Source of the DNA: Ceratobasidium sp. AG-K
Lineage: Eukaryota > Basidiomycota > Agaricomycetes > Cantharellales > Ceratobasidiaceae
Direction: 5' to 3'
Assembly (NCBI GenBank): GCA_037039685.1
Contig: JAWNGF010000007.1
Location: 2,542,001-2,606,000, forward strand
Length of the DNA stretch: 64,000 bases
The notes beneath the pieces were generated by a model. The model was given only the letters and a program-made list of their open reading frames with translations, was not told the origin of the DNA and made no database searches. Both the position numbers and the translations under genes were made by a program. Positions 18,667-29,887 of this stretch are shown here, piece after piece; positions within the stretch are counted from its first letter, which is position 1; each line of letters starts with the position of its first letter.

Positions 18667-20822
18667 TTGATCAACAGCAATATATGCTTGTTGGGATTCC
18701 TGTCTGAGAATGATACCATTTTCATTTCAATTCTGTCGTTTCTACTTTGCTTTCGTGTCGTTGGGATATTGAGGAATATAATCGAATTGTGATAGCATTG
18801 GATGGGGGTCGGAGCAAAGGTTCTAGGCAACGTGCTCTTTTCGTGGAAAAAGCATTAGGCTAAGCTGTCTTTCTGCGGTCGAGAATGCTGGAGTCTAAAA
18901 TTCAAGTTCAAGTTCACCTGGGCCATGGTTTAGTGCGAAGCGTCCGTCATAACTAGATTGGTAGTGTTTCAGCTGCTTGAATCGTGCCGGCATGAGAATG
19001 AGTGGTAGTCGGGCCAACAATACTTTAGTCCAGTTCCACTGACGTCCTACGCTCGCTCTTGCTCGATCACAGCGCATACCACGTTGTGAAATTTCCCAGG
19101 TCTGCACCGGCCACAAAGCAGATACGGGTTGGCCCGGTCTTTTATTTGCAATTACTTGCAGGTCTATGCGCGCGGCCGCCGGCCGCGGTAATGACAGGCA
19201 CTCGATCCGCGCATGATGCCTCCCCACCACCACTTTCCTCCACCGCCTATCCCCGGTTTTGCGAGCCTTATCTACTCCTACTCTCTGCGTGTCTTCTTCC
19301 CACGCATAGACCACGATAGTTCTGCCGCCCAGAGAGCAAACTTTGCGGCGCGGCCCCGGTCGCACCCTCTGATTTGGAGGCTTCGTGCCTCCCTGACCCT
19401 CAATTCAAAAATCACACGGTTGGACCGCGCTTTATTCGAGCTATATGCCGATGGATTATTCACTGCATACATTATTTACTCGATAGAAGGTCAAGTCCGA
19501 TACCCGTATCGCCGAAAGCGGCCCCACTTGCCAGACGGGTGGACAAAGTGGCGCATACCTTAGCTAAAATTGAGTTATGAATAACCGATTGGCGGAAAAT
19601 CAGGCTGCAATTTAAAGTGCATGTTAGAAGCGTATGGTTTTTTCATCGTACCTAGCTCGTAGTGAAATAGCGTTGCCACAATCAGATAGGCCGGTTGAAT
19701 GCTTGGCAACCGTAATTTCTCGGTGGATGTCAAGAGCGGGGGAGTCAAGAATTCCGCCTTACAGCAATTATTATTTTTGAAGACAAAGGACACAGAAGTT
19801 AGATCCAATTATCAGTTGCAAGGCCGTGATTAAAGATATGCGTCAAAGCTAAGAATCACGACTTCTCAGGAGCTCTGTTATATCCTCAATGCGCGAGAGA
19901 GGTGCGTACGGAGACCAGGCACAAACACAAAGTGGATTATCAGAGCATATATGGTGAAGGAAAGGCGAGTTGTATGCCTCAGAGGAAGTGGAAAGAGCAT
20001 CCAGGTACAAACCCTTGCGATCATGTGACCCGCCGCTCGGGTATAGCTGCCATGCGGAGGGGATATCCGTCTGCTAGGTTGGGATATAGCGCACTCGATC
20101 GAAATTCGGCTGTCTAGGCATTCTCGCCCTCTCTTTTTCAACCCTCTCGTTTTTTCTTCTTTTATGTTTTGTCTGGTTGGACTGTTCAATAATATAATCG
20201 AGCTACCATGGTGTAACACTTGAGGTAGATCTGTTATAAGTTTAAGGTGCTAAATGATGCCCTTTCTTTCGAGGGCTTGGAATGTGAAATTTCCCCCGTT
20301 CCAGGATGCAAAGCTTCCACTCGGGTCCTAGCCTAGACATCAATCTTGGAATTCAAGTGTTTGTGTGCTAATCAGTAGGGTAAAATCCCATCTTTGGGCA
20401 TTGAGGACGACCACAACCGCGCCACCGTCTATCGCTGATACCTTGCTAAATTTGTCTCTGGCATACATACGCCATCGGCCAACTAAGCAATAGTTTTGTT
20501 GTTAAATGCGTTGAAGGATGACTAAGCATATCTCGTACGGTAGTTGGGGGGGGGGGGGGTCAGCGTAACGGTTACAACTCCAGCAATGTCGAGGAACTCA
20601 ACAACCACGACAATAACCCCGACTTAAGTGAAGCTTATTGTTGAATAAAAGCCTAGGACCGCTCTCCACATAAAACATTCCGATACACCCATACTGCAGG
20701 CCAGCGACTAGACGGGTAGTGTGGCCTCGGTAGCCTTTCGAGGGTGAAGTATTTCCCGCCGCCCCCTTCAATAAACTGAGACGCATTAGGTCCTACTATG
20801 CTAGCGCATATTCTCTCTTACC
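18667..20822. other. Intergenic region, no supported gene
   Basis: Open frames overlap on both strands and lack recognisable features. Copy 2 carries the same region with a ~27-base deletion and a longer G run. Longest frame: 19213-19563, Pro/His-rich, not convincing. Confidence 0.45.
20546..20559 (+). repeat. Poly-G tract, 14 bases (29 in copy 2)
   Basis: An uninterrupted run of 14 G. The homologous run at 44981-45009 has 29, showing slippage since duplication or uncertain sequence. Confidence 0.9.
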
Positions 20823-21606
20823 GTACCAGGGACTTTTGCGTTTATTCCAGAGCAGAATTGGACGACAGAATGGGCGTATGAGCCTTTGGCCTCGCCTTCA
20901 ATAGTGTCCGAAACCCGCACCTTAGTAGCGTATACAAGTCGAAGTCCTGAATGCCGTTCAAATGGTTTGTGAATATCCACCCCATCAACCATTAGCCTGC
21001 ATCTAGAGAGGGGTACCTACTGCTACGCTTTTGCGCAGGTGACATACCGCGCGGGGGCCGCCACTTGCACAGGGTGCCGGCTCTCAGCCAACTCGATCGT
21101 CCAAAGCGACGGTCCCCTGACCCCCGATAATGACAGGACTCCGGGCCCACCCGGATGTCATTAACAACCTTGTACTCATGAATTCTTCCATTCCATACAC
21201 GGGGGATTTTGAGGAGTACATCAAGGAGGTGCTTGCTCGATCCTATTCTGGGGCATGGACCGCTCTGGCCGAGCGTACGGGAAGGTCATCTCCAAAGTTA
21301 ACCTCGAGGTTCTCTTCGACATTTCCAGCTCTAAGAGCCAAAGTGAGCCCAGAACGTATATATATTTGGTTGAGCTTGCAGCTCCCCGCAACCTTATTCG
21401 GGGTTTGTTTCCTAGCCCTACCTTTTGAATGTGACTATCGTCTGACCGGAGATACGAATCTGGTACCGTTCTATCTTGACTCTACCGACGTAACACAGCC
21501 AGACGAATCGGGGCGGCTGCCGACTGCCTGTAAGGAACGGCTAACTGTTAGCCGAAGTGGGCGCCAGTTAAAGCTAATTAAATACGGCAATTCAAAATCA
21601 CGCTGA
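20823..21606 (+). CDS. Hypothetical membrane protein, copy 1 (start unresolved)
   Basis: I do not recognise a named family. Two coding stretches are visible. The first is an exon at about 20823-20969 with an extracellular-looking segment (FAFIPEQNWTTEWAYEPLAS). The second is a terminal exon at 21130-21606 that starts near HPDVINNLVLMNSSIPYTGDF and contains a transmembrane stretch (IYIWLSLQLPATLFGVCFLA). It ends in a polar tail, LKLIKYGNSKSR. A middle segment near 21040-21125 may also be coding. Both copies keep the last exon open with only a handful of changes. The layout resembles a receptor-like membrane protein with a C-terminal helix; the true start lies further upstream. Confidence 0.5.
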
Positions 21607-22091
21607 ATTTGCACGCACGCCTTCAGTTGAGCAAGGTTTGTCCCCTTTGTCGCATTATATTCTGGGCGGTTAACAACTGCTTCTCCTAGTGGCTTTGGGG
21701 ACGGTCACTGGCGTTTATATGTATACGTAACCTGCTATGTGTATTTAGCACGTTATATTTCTCAATTCTTGAACTCTGTATGTAAATTTGGGGTTATGGA
21801 ATACCGCGTTGGCTGTGTAATGTACCTAGTTGAGCATCTGGTGTAGGAGCGGTTCAAACCGTGACGCGATTCGACCCTCTCGGTCTGGAGGCAAAAATTC
21901 ACTCGAAGCTGAACCCAGGTAATATGTCCAAGGGAAACGATTCTTTCGGTCTGTAAATCACTGTTTGTGTCATGGTGCATGCTGGAAGGCGGGGAATTGT
22001 GGTCTCACATTTGGTGGTTGTGACTGATGCTGACACATTGGGTAGCGTGTAACGAAGGGTCCTGGATCACGGATGCAGCAACCCAACGACC

Positions 22092-25000
22092 ATGTCAGAA
22101 GCCGATTTAGTGATTGATGAGGTACGTCTTGCCACCTTGAATACTATACTATGCCAGAATATACCTCGAAATTTAGGGAAAACTATCAGCGGAGAATGGG
22201 GATATATATTTGCTCCAATGGCTTTGTTCAGCGGAGAAAGCGTTGCTAAAGTTGCCGGTGGTGGGTTCCAGCTTGACTTATGTTAGTTGAGTCATGATTC
22301 GAATTGCGTTGTAGGAAACGGTCAAGTCAAGTCAGGCCGCTACTGAAGCGACGCTTCTCAAATCTGTCAACGTCGCTACGCCCTTTCCCGCGCCCGGCCG
22401 CCCGATTCGTGCATTGGTCGCCAGGTGTTTCCTCGTTTTATATTCGCGCGGAGAAACTAGGACTCTGTATGATACAGTTCAGGCCTGCTTAAAAGTCGCT
22501 GGAGACGCAAAGCTGGTCGAAAAGGATGGAAGGGTGTGAGTTCGAAAATTATTGTGTCAAAGTCGAAATTCACCAGGCGGACAGATCTGCGCTGTACTGT
22601 ATTGGGGAGCTGATGGCTGTTCATGGATCGCAGGTGGTGTCGCTATACAACAAGGTGTTTTCCCTGGCTGATTTACAGGTTTTCTCAGCTTATGTCTTTC
22701 GCAATGGAAATCGCGTTGATTGCAACCAGGACCGTCAAGTCTTCGAGTAATGTACGGCGCATTTATATCCGTTCGCATTTCCGACTGACGAGTGGCAAAG
22801 AGTATTCTTTTGAGGACTCATGCGCTTCGAGCGGTTTCGGTAACCATTCCTACTGCTGGAAAGGCTATCACGGATGCTGCGACCAGGGATTTGATGAAAC
22901 AACTGAGAAGCTGCTTGACTGATAAATCTATGGCACTTCAAAGGGCTGCAGCAGAGGTGCGATAAATCCATTTCTTCAGTTATTTGGCCCAAGAATTGAT
23001 CAAGGACCAGACGCTCCTCGCCCTACACACGCATTTAGGCCAGTTACGAACTCCTCAGGAAATCGAGCAGATCCTTGGGTTGTGTGTCAAATCCTTCGAC
23101 TCCGCCGATAAACCTACAAGAAGATCCCTCGCTCGCCTCATTGGCTCCCTCCTTTCCTCGACGCAAACCCCAATCTCCCGTCCGCAGGAACCTCCGAAGA
23201 AAAACGCGCCAAAGAAAGAGCAACCTGGGAGCGATGACGACACTCCCTCCCATGCGGCAACGACCACCCAAGTTGAGATCCTATCTCCCGATGCCATGCT
23301 CAACCTTTTGGCGTCGCAATTTCATAAGCCATCAAGCCATCGTCGCGCTCGCGTTGCCATTGCCGAGTGCTACGCATCACTTTTCGTTACACTTGGTCGA
23401 GCTTGGGTGGAGAGTCATTATACGACCATCGCTTCGCATCTACTGAAGCTCCTCGATCACCCCCGGCTCAAGGCCGCGGCAGCCACGATGCCAGCTAGCG
23501 CAGTTCGCTATGAACGACTTCTCGTCCGACAAATCGTTGGCTCGTTACTACGCCAACGAACCCTATCTGAGCGTGGTCAGATCGCTGCAGTTCGCGCCTT
23601 ATCGATTGAATATCTCTCGAAGTGGCCCGCTGTAATGCCAGGCACGGTTGCGCCTGCCCCAGACGTCCTCGTTGCGTCCCTCCGCGAAATTGCTGCCCTC
23701 CTCGATCAACTTGGAAACGCTCCTCCTCCGGTTCAAGAGGCCCTTGCCGATCCCCTTATCAGCCTGGCCGCTCACCCCAGACACTCGGTTCAAGTTGCTG
23801 CTGCTTGGACTCTGCGTGCGTTTTGTAATGCCGCTTCGAATCGACTGGCAGCTACAGTATCTAACGTACTGGAGCAACTCCAAAAAGACGTTTCGGGGCT
23901 CGGAAACTCGGCTGCTCCAGCGGATCTGGGACGTCGAGCCGTGGGAAAAGCCAAAGCCCTCGCAGCGTTATTGTCCCTCGCTCCCTCTCGGCCGCTATAC
24001 GTCTCAGGCGAGCTTGCAGCCAAAGTTTTGGAATGCGCCGTATCAATGCTCAAAAAATCCGGGGAACACGCCGTACAGATTGCGAGTATCGAAGTCGAGT
24101 GTGCTTGGGGTCTGATCAGCGCTCTGACTTCGCTTGGCGGCACGTTTGTGAGGAGCCATCTAGCCAGCCTTCTCGCGTTGTGGAGGAACGCGATTCCCAA
24201 GGTTACTGCGAGGGATTCCGCTCAGAGTGAGCGGAGTGTAGAAGAATGGGGGTTCTTGTTGCACGTCAGGGGTTCGGCAGTCGGCGCATTGGCCTCATTT
24301 CTAGAATCATGTGGCCCTCATGTCGCAGCTGCTGGAGGATTGGTCACGTTGGACGTAGGCCGGCGCCTCACCACGCTCTTGACTAATGCGTTGGCGTTTG
24401 CAAACGCAGCAACCGGATACTTTGCATCCCTCGAAGTCGAAGCGCACGGCACATCGGCAATTAGCGGTATTGGATTGGGCCTCCGTGATCTGGAAAACGT
24501 CCTTCGCACTCGGACCTTCAACTGTTATACTTTGCTTGGGTGTCAAGCTCTTTCTGACAGTGCTCAGGCCGATTTGATCAAAAGCACAATTGGGGTTTTT
24601 GCGGGACCAGGAGTGGGCAACGCTATGCAAGCTGCAATTGCCACTGCTGCCGGACATTCATTGAGCGACGGAAGCGACGGATATGCATGGGGATTGTCGA
24701 GCCTCGCGGCAGAGGCGGATGAGCGGTCCGTGGATAGGGATAGTGTGGAGGAGGAGCTTGGAAGACTGGTAAGTTTTAAATTAATATGTGATTAGTGATA
24801 TAGCTCAATCATTATACGTGTAGCTCACGCAACCAATTCTGGGTTCGCTAGAGCACAATCCTATTCTACTCTGCTCCTCATCCACGCGTGGATCGACTTG
24901 GCCGCAGCCTTCACCACCCGCAACAGCGATTGTCGACGCTTCTATCGCCCTGTTCGCATTCCTCCTTCCCACACAAGATCAGTCGAGTGTCCAGAGCAAT

Positions 25001-25553
25001 GTCCAATACTTGATTGAATCATGTCGTTCGCCGAAGCTGGATCGTAATGCTGGACGCAAAGCAGCCGTTCTCGTCAACACGGCCCTGGCGCTCACTCGTA
25101 TGCTTCGGATCGCGACAGAGACCGGAGGAAGGAGGTCCCGAGACAGCATTGGGAGTCCAAATGTTGTTAGCCCGTTGAGTGAACTTTTGCAGGTACGATC
25201 GCTCACTAGAGAAGATGATTACGTCCTAATGCCTTGCAGGGAGCGATTTTGAGCACAGACCAAGTATTAAGAAGTGCAGCTAGCGAAGCATTAGGGCGAC
25301 TCGCGGCTTTGGGAAGCACAAATTTCTTGACTTCACAAGTCAAATACCTCGTCGATCAGGTTGTGGTCAATCGAGACCCCGATGGCCGCGCGGGTTGTGC
25401 CTTGGCGTTTGGAGCAATCTATAGCCATGTGGGAGGTCTTGCCGCTGGTCCGCTTCTCAAGACAACGGTTAACGTTTTGATGTCTTTGGGAAACGACCCT
25501 CATCCGGTGGTTCATTATTACTCCCTCAAAGGCTTGGCTCAGGTTATTGATGC
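22092..25553 (+). pseudogene. HEATR5/Laa1-like HEAT-repeat gene, copy 1, truncated by duplication breakpoint
   Basis: The 5' part of the gene described at 46542-53411: ATG 22092, several short exons, the long HEAT-repeat exon (about 22980-24772) and exons to 25553. The frame is open to the breakpoint. There it switches from GLAQVIDA into unrelated sequence and meets a TGA at 25567-25569. About half of the protein (the whole C-terminal HEAT region) is missing. If expressed it would give a truncated protein of about 900 residues; calling it a pseudogene is inference. Confidence 0.9.
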
Positions 25554-26987
25554 GTGCATTCGGCAGTGATTCTGAGAGCCTTCAATATGTTGCATACATG
25601 GCGGCGGGCTTGGGAATTCAGAATCCCTCGATATAATTATGTTAACACGATGCTATAGAATGAGATTATGCCTTACGAGTGTCGCTTGCGACTTGGTCTC
25701 ACGTATGATGAATGGCCGGCGCCTATACCGGTGAAAGTTTACCAGAAATGTTACATAATCGCTGGGCTCTGCTGGGTCATCAGGGTAATCGACATGGTCT
25801 AATACAGTAATCGCTTATCAGGCACTTGCGACGTCCTCATCAACCCCATATCCGTTATTGGCCTGAGGTGCAAATTACAAGTGCAGTATAAGGAGCGGAC
25901 GAGATTGACCATGCCCTTCCGAGTGACTAATACGATAAGGTCCGTCCTCGCGACGAACCTCATGCGGGCTTGTCAGCTCCTACCAGCTTAAGCATACATA
26001 CCAATTTAGGGAATATCTACCCTCCGTTCTTGCTCGCACCCGAAATTAAATTGGGCGCATTGATTGCGACACTAAAAAAATGAATTATACATACTATTTA
26101 CATGTACATTCAACCTCCAGGCCCCCATCAAATCGAATGTATACCCTCTAATATACCTATGAAAGCACGGTTCACGAGTAGCACTGCTGAAAGATGTCAA
26201 CTCCAAGGACTCGGAAGGCATGGCAAGGTACTTGCTGTTGAGTCCATCTATGGGAGTATGTTTATGCGGGTTAAAGCCAAGGGAGGAGTATCAGCGATGT
26301 TCTGGTACTCGAAGTTGAACAATATCCACGTTGTGATAACCCCGAGTATTCGACAACCAGATCAGCCCTCTAGAGACTGTGTTTCACTGGTGACAGTGAA
26401 TTCTGACTGGTCGATGCGATTGGCCTCGCGCATGGGGATGGTTTCGGAGGGTAGTCAAATTCAGATGGTGGCCCCAGAGCCAGGGTTACGATGCGTAACG
26501 CAATCTCAATATTGTAACGGCAACATGACATCATCGATTTTCGTTCCTTCATCTTCTCGACCATAAGCCAAAACCATCCGCTGCAGCACACAGCTTTTTG
26601 CCGCGATAGGCGGACACATACACTGGAATCTATCATCTGCACAAAAATTCTCTCTTGCAGCCGAGTTCTATATTCAACACCCAAGGACTTCCATCGCCGA
26701 AGTCCCCGATTGCCTAGCCAGTCGAACTTGATCCACCCTACTATCACCTCCTAAAGGGGTAAATCAGATGATTTTGCCAATCATGTGTTGAACGGCGCCG
26801 CTTCGGATGCTGCCGTCCTCATATCGCTTGATGATATTCTGCATTGGCGAGATGTATATGCCCCCGCTGTAGTCCCGTCCGAACAGGTTGCGGTAGATTG
26901 GCCTTGGGTATAAAACCAAGACTCAAGAGACATTAGATATCATCAGCTACTCGTCTACTTACTACTCGACAACTCAACCACTCCAAT
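25554..26987. other. Spacer after the breakpoint, no supported gene
   Basis: Has no counterpart elsewhere in the window. Frames at 26102-26566 (+) and 26370-26747 (-) overlap and have no recognisable features. Confidence 0.5.
26909..26915 (+). promoter_or_regulatory. TATA box of the thaumatin-like gene
   Basis: TATAAAA, 73 bases before the ATG at 26988, in a C/A-rich leader. Confidence 0.65.
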
Positions 26988-28003
26988 ATGAAGTCCGCTG
27001 TCCTCCTTGCGTTCGTCGCCTCCGCTCTCGGTCGTACTTTCACCATCTACAACGCGTGCCCGTTCACCATCTGGCCCGCGGTCTTCGTATGCATATTGCT
27101 TTGATTCCTGTATTTGGGCTTACCTTTGATCGATAGACCGACTTGAACATTGGCTCTGCCGTTCCTGCTATTGAAACCGGTTGGGAAGCCGCAGCATACA
27201 CCAAGCGCACCTTTACCGTCCCAGACAATTGGAAGGCGGGTCGTATCTGGGTACGTCGTTACATCTTTATTATTATCCCTTTGGCTTACCGGATGACAGG
27301 GTCGTCGCAACTGCAACTTTGCCACCAACCCTGGTCCCAACTCGTGCCTCACTGGAGGATGCAATGGTGGTCTCCAGTGTGACTCACGCACCGGAACTGG
27401 TGTTCCTCCTGCGAGTGTCGCCAAGTGGACTCTGAGTGCTTCTGACGGACTTGATTGGTATGACGGTAGGCTCCTTGTACCTTGCCGAAGGAATATGTGC
27501 TAACAAGAGTGTAGTGAGCTTGGTCGACGGTTATAACCTGCCAATGCGCATTTCGAACAATGTTGGTTGCGATGTTGCCGAGTGTGCTGTGGACCTTGGA
27601 CCGAACTGCCCTGCAGCACTCAAGGGACCGTATGACTCCTCTGGGTTCCCGGTGGGATGCAAGGTACATACCCCTCATTCCGTTGTGAGCTATGCGTTAA
27701 CGCATAGATTACCCATAGTCGGCGTGTGTAGCCAATTTGGACGGAAACCAAGCCAATTCGCCAAACTGCTGCTCTGGACAGTACAGCACCCCCGCCACCT
27801 GCCCTCCCAGCGGCGTCGCGTACTACTCGTACTTCAAGAACGCCTGCCCGCGCTCATACGTGTATGCATACGATGAGTCGAGCGGTACCGCCTTGTTCAC
27901 GTGCGCCGCATTGAAGAAGGCTGATTGTAAGTATTCTGTCTCCCCATAGTCGACCAGATATCTAACGCGGCTGGTCCCAGACACACTCACTTTCTGCCCA
28001 TGA
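26988..28003 (+). CDS. Thaumatin-like protein (PR-5 family), secreted
   Basis: A signal peptide (MKSAVLLAFVASALG) is followed by TFTIYNACPFTIWPA, the standard start of the thaumatin fold. Introns lie near 27089-27138, 27251-27300, 27465-27514, 27664-27719 and 27927-27980, all GT-AG. Later landmarks are GRRNCNF, CLTGGCNGGLQC, DGYNLPM (the acidic cleft region), CPAALKGP, CCSGQYSTPATCPPS, YYSYFKNACPRSYVYAYDE and the terminal TLTFCP, giving the cysteine-rich disulfide pattern of about 230-residue family members. Such proteins bind or hydrolyse beta-1,3-glucan; in mushrooms and related fungi they act in wall remodelling. No frameshift or stop is seen. It is present once in the window, outside the duplicated segment. 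Confidence 0.93.
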
Positions 28004-28880
28004 TTGGGCTAGCCAGTGAGCGACTGAAGGTGCTTCATAGACGCATGTTTACTCGATAGAATAAAATCCTTTTCCCATTATGTTGAGCTGACCTTCGCCT
28101 GCGTCACGAGTTCCCAATTCTTAAGATTTGTCTTGGCCGCCTGTCGGAGTCACACGGAAAGTGTAGCGCTCTCCATGTGTATCACCCTTGACAGCTTCTT
28201 GTGCTTGAAGATCCAAGGTCGAGGACCAGGAGGACTTTGAGTGATTTGAGGCTCATCGGGAAGCCCTGAGGCGTATACAGTCCAGTCATCATGTTGACCA
28301 AACACTAGTACAGTGGTTCCTTGTAGATCACAAGACTGAGTATCCAAGGACGGAAATTTATATGCATTCCCTAGACTTGGCTCCCATATCCCTGCTCTCA
28401 ACCAAAGTGGTTTCAACCGCTTTGTAACTAACTCAGCATTGATTAGCCTCACTTCAGTGAATTTGAAGGGCACTTAGACACGTCCTTGGTCGGGGCTACA
28501 TCACAACCTGTGTATTCACCTGTTTCCTTCATAAAGGGCAAAAAAATGCTGCAACTCCTCCGTACATGTCGTAGTGCAATTACATCAAAAGGTAATATCT
28601 ACCAGCGAATTTGGCCCGATGCTAAAATCAGTGAGCCAACAATTTGCCCCCGTAAGTTGAACACCATTGTAGCAAGCATAGCCCCTCAAATCCGGGATAT
28701 TCTCTTGTTGTTTCACTTGCTTGATCAGTTGGGTAACTGTGCAATCCAGAGAAATCTGTGTTTTGTAAACCTGGACAACTGGGTTATTCCAGTTACTACC
28801 TAATCGACATTGTATATGTATCGTTACTGCATCTTTGGTAAATCAGGCTTGAATTCTCATTGGTAATTATTCTCATTAGA
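28004..28880. other. Intergenic region, no supported gene
   Basis: Minus frame 28150-28473 and plus frame 28486-28803 are open but unrecognised, without clear splice partners. Confidence 0.4.
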
Positions 28881-29291
28881 CTAACCTCCCGCTTCTGCTT
28901 GCTCTTTTGGTTTTGTTTGCTCAAGGCCTTTTTCAGTTTTGTTCCGTTGGTTTGAAAGGTCAACGTCTAGCGTGGCTTTGACGGAAGACAGCCTTGGTAA
29001 GAGATCAGACCATATCTCCTCGGCAATTCGGAGCGTATCATCTACCTCTTCAAGGAGCGCATTGATAAAAATGTCCTCGTCTTGTACATTTCGAAGCGCA
29101 GGGAACATTTTCTTGATGGATGCTAAAGTCTCCTTGATCGTAATGTCAACGGCTCAAGCGACGCAAGCCTGGTATGCACAAGTGCCTACTTGGTAGTTCG
29201 CGTTTTGGGCGATAGCCGCTTTTATGTCATAATATTCTACGACGAGGAACGGAAGTTTGGACGGAGCCGACGGGGTACGATTATTTGACAT
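28881..29291 (-). CDS. Small hypothetical protein (two exons, weak)
   Basis: The ATG at 29291 begins MSNNRTPSAPSKLPFLVVEYYDIKAAIAQNANYQ. A GT at about 29189 could be spliced to an acceptor near 29152, giving a helical, Leu/Glu-rich C-terminal half (LASIKKMFPALRNV, LLEEVDDTLRIAEEIWSDLL) and a Gln/Lys tail. I recognise no family. Codon pattern and the plausible splice make it better than a random frame, but it may be a relic. It lies 300 bases left of the DNA transposon. Confidence 0.3.
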
Positions 29292-29589
29292 TGGTGAGTT
29301 GGTGTGGTCGTGGCAGGCTAGGTGGGCATGGCTCCCTTGGATCATCACGTGCACTGGACCATTCTTCAGGCCATCAGGAAAGCCTGCCCAGCAAGAAATG
29401 CGGTAATAATGTGTTGTCTACTCATTGCCTAGCTCACATTCACTATAATGCAAACCATAATTATGAGCCAATTACAATGTTTTTGCGCGAATTGTTCACG
29501 TCAGAATGACGGGAGTCACAACTCTTTCATTGGTTGGAAGAACCATATTGGGAAGTGGTTATAATCGCATTTTTGGTTTGGTTAACATA

Positions 29590-29610
29590 GGTCACGTGGA
29601 AAGGCATCAC
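29590..29610 (+). repeat. Left terminal inverted repeat of the pogo element
   Basis: GGTCACGTG-GAA-AGGCATCAC. It matches the inverted right end at 18 of 21 bases, the three mismatches being the central GAA versus CTT. Confidence 0.85.
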
Positions 29611-29887
29611 AATTCGCGAAATTTTGACTGTGCTAGCAATTCTGGGTATTTTGTCGCCATAATATGTATAGAGGTTCTTTATTATACATTAATTAATTTT
29701 ACAAAGTTTGGAGGGAAACCACCAAGTGGTGCTCCCACAACTACAAAATCGGGCGCGTATCCTGAAAATGGTCTCGGCGCTTAGTCCCCCAGAAAGGCAT
29801 CACGTGGTTTGCGGGAGGTTGACGGTTGAATTTGCCACTTTTTGAGCCCGCAGTCCCAGCAAAACTTGGCCTCGGGGGTTCGGTAAT

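Larger units (their letters stand above)
9692..25553 (+). repeat. Segmental duplication, copy 1 (~15.9 kb)
   Basis: Collinear with 34144-50003 at an offset of 24450-24452. The left edge seen here is only the insertion point of element A, so the duplication may extend further left outside the window. The right edge is sharp: both copies read GTTATTGATGC and then differ completely (GTGCATTCGG here, AGCCAACCTA in copy 2). Divergence is high in the first ~3.6 kb and low in the GH79 and HEATR5 coding parts. Copy 1 has ~27 bases near 19105-19135 that copy 2 lacks. Confidence 0.97.

Noticed and set aside
19213..19563. Pro/His-rich frame as a gene
   Set aside because: Low-complexity composition and overlapping frames on both strands; no splice partner or family.
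28486..28803. Plus frame as a gene
   Set aside because: Unrecognised, no usable splice sites or promoter, and bordered by other short frames.
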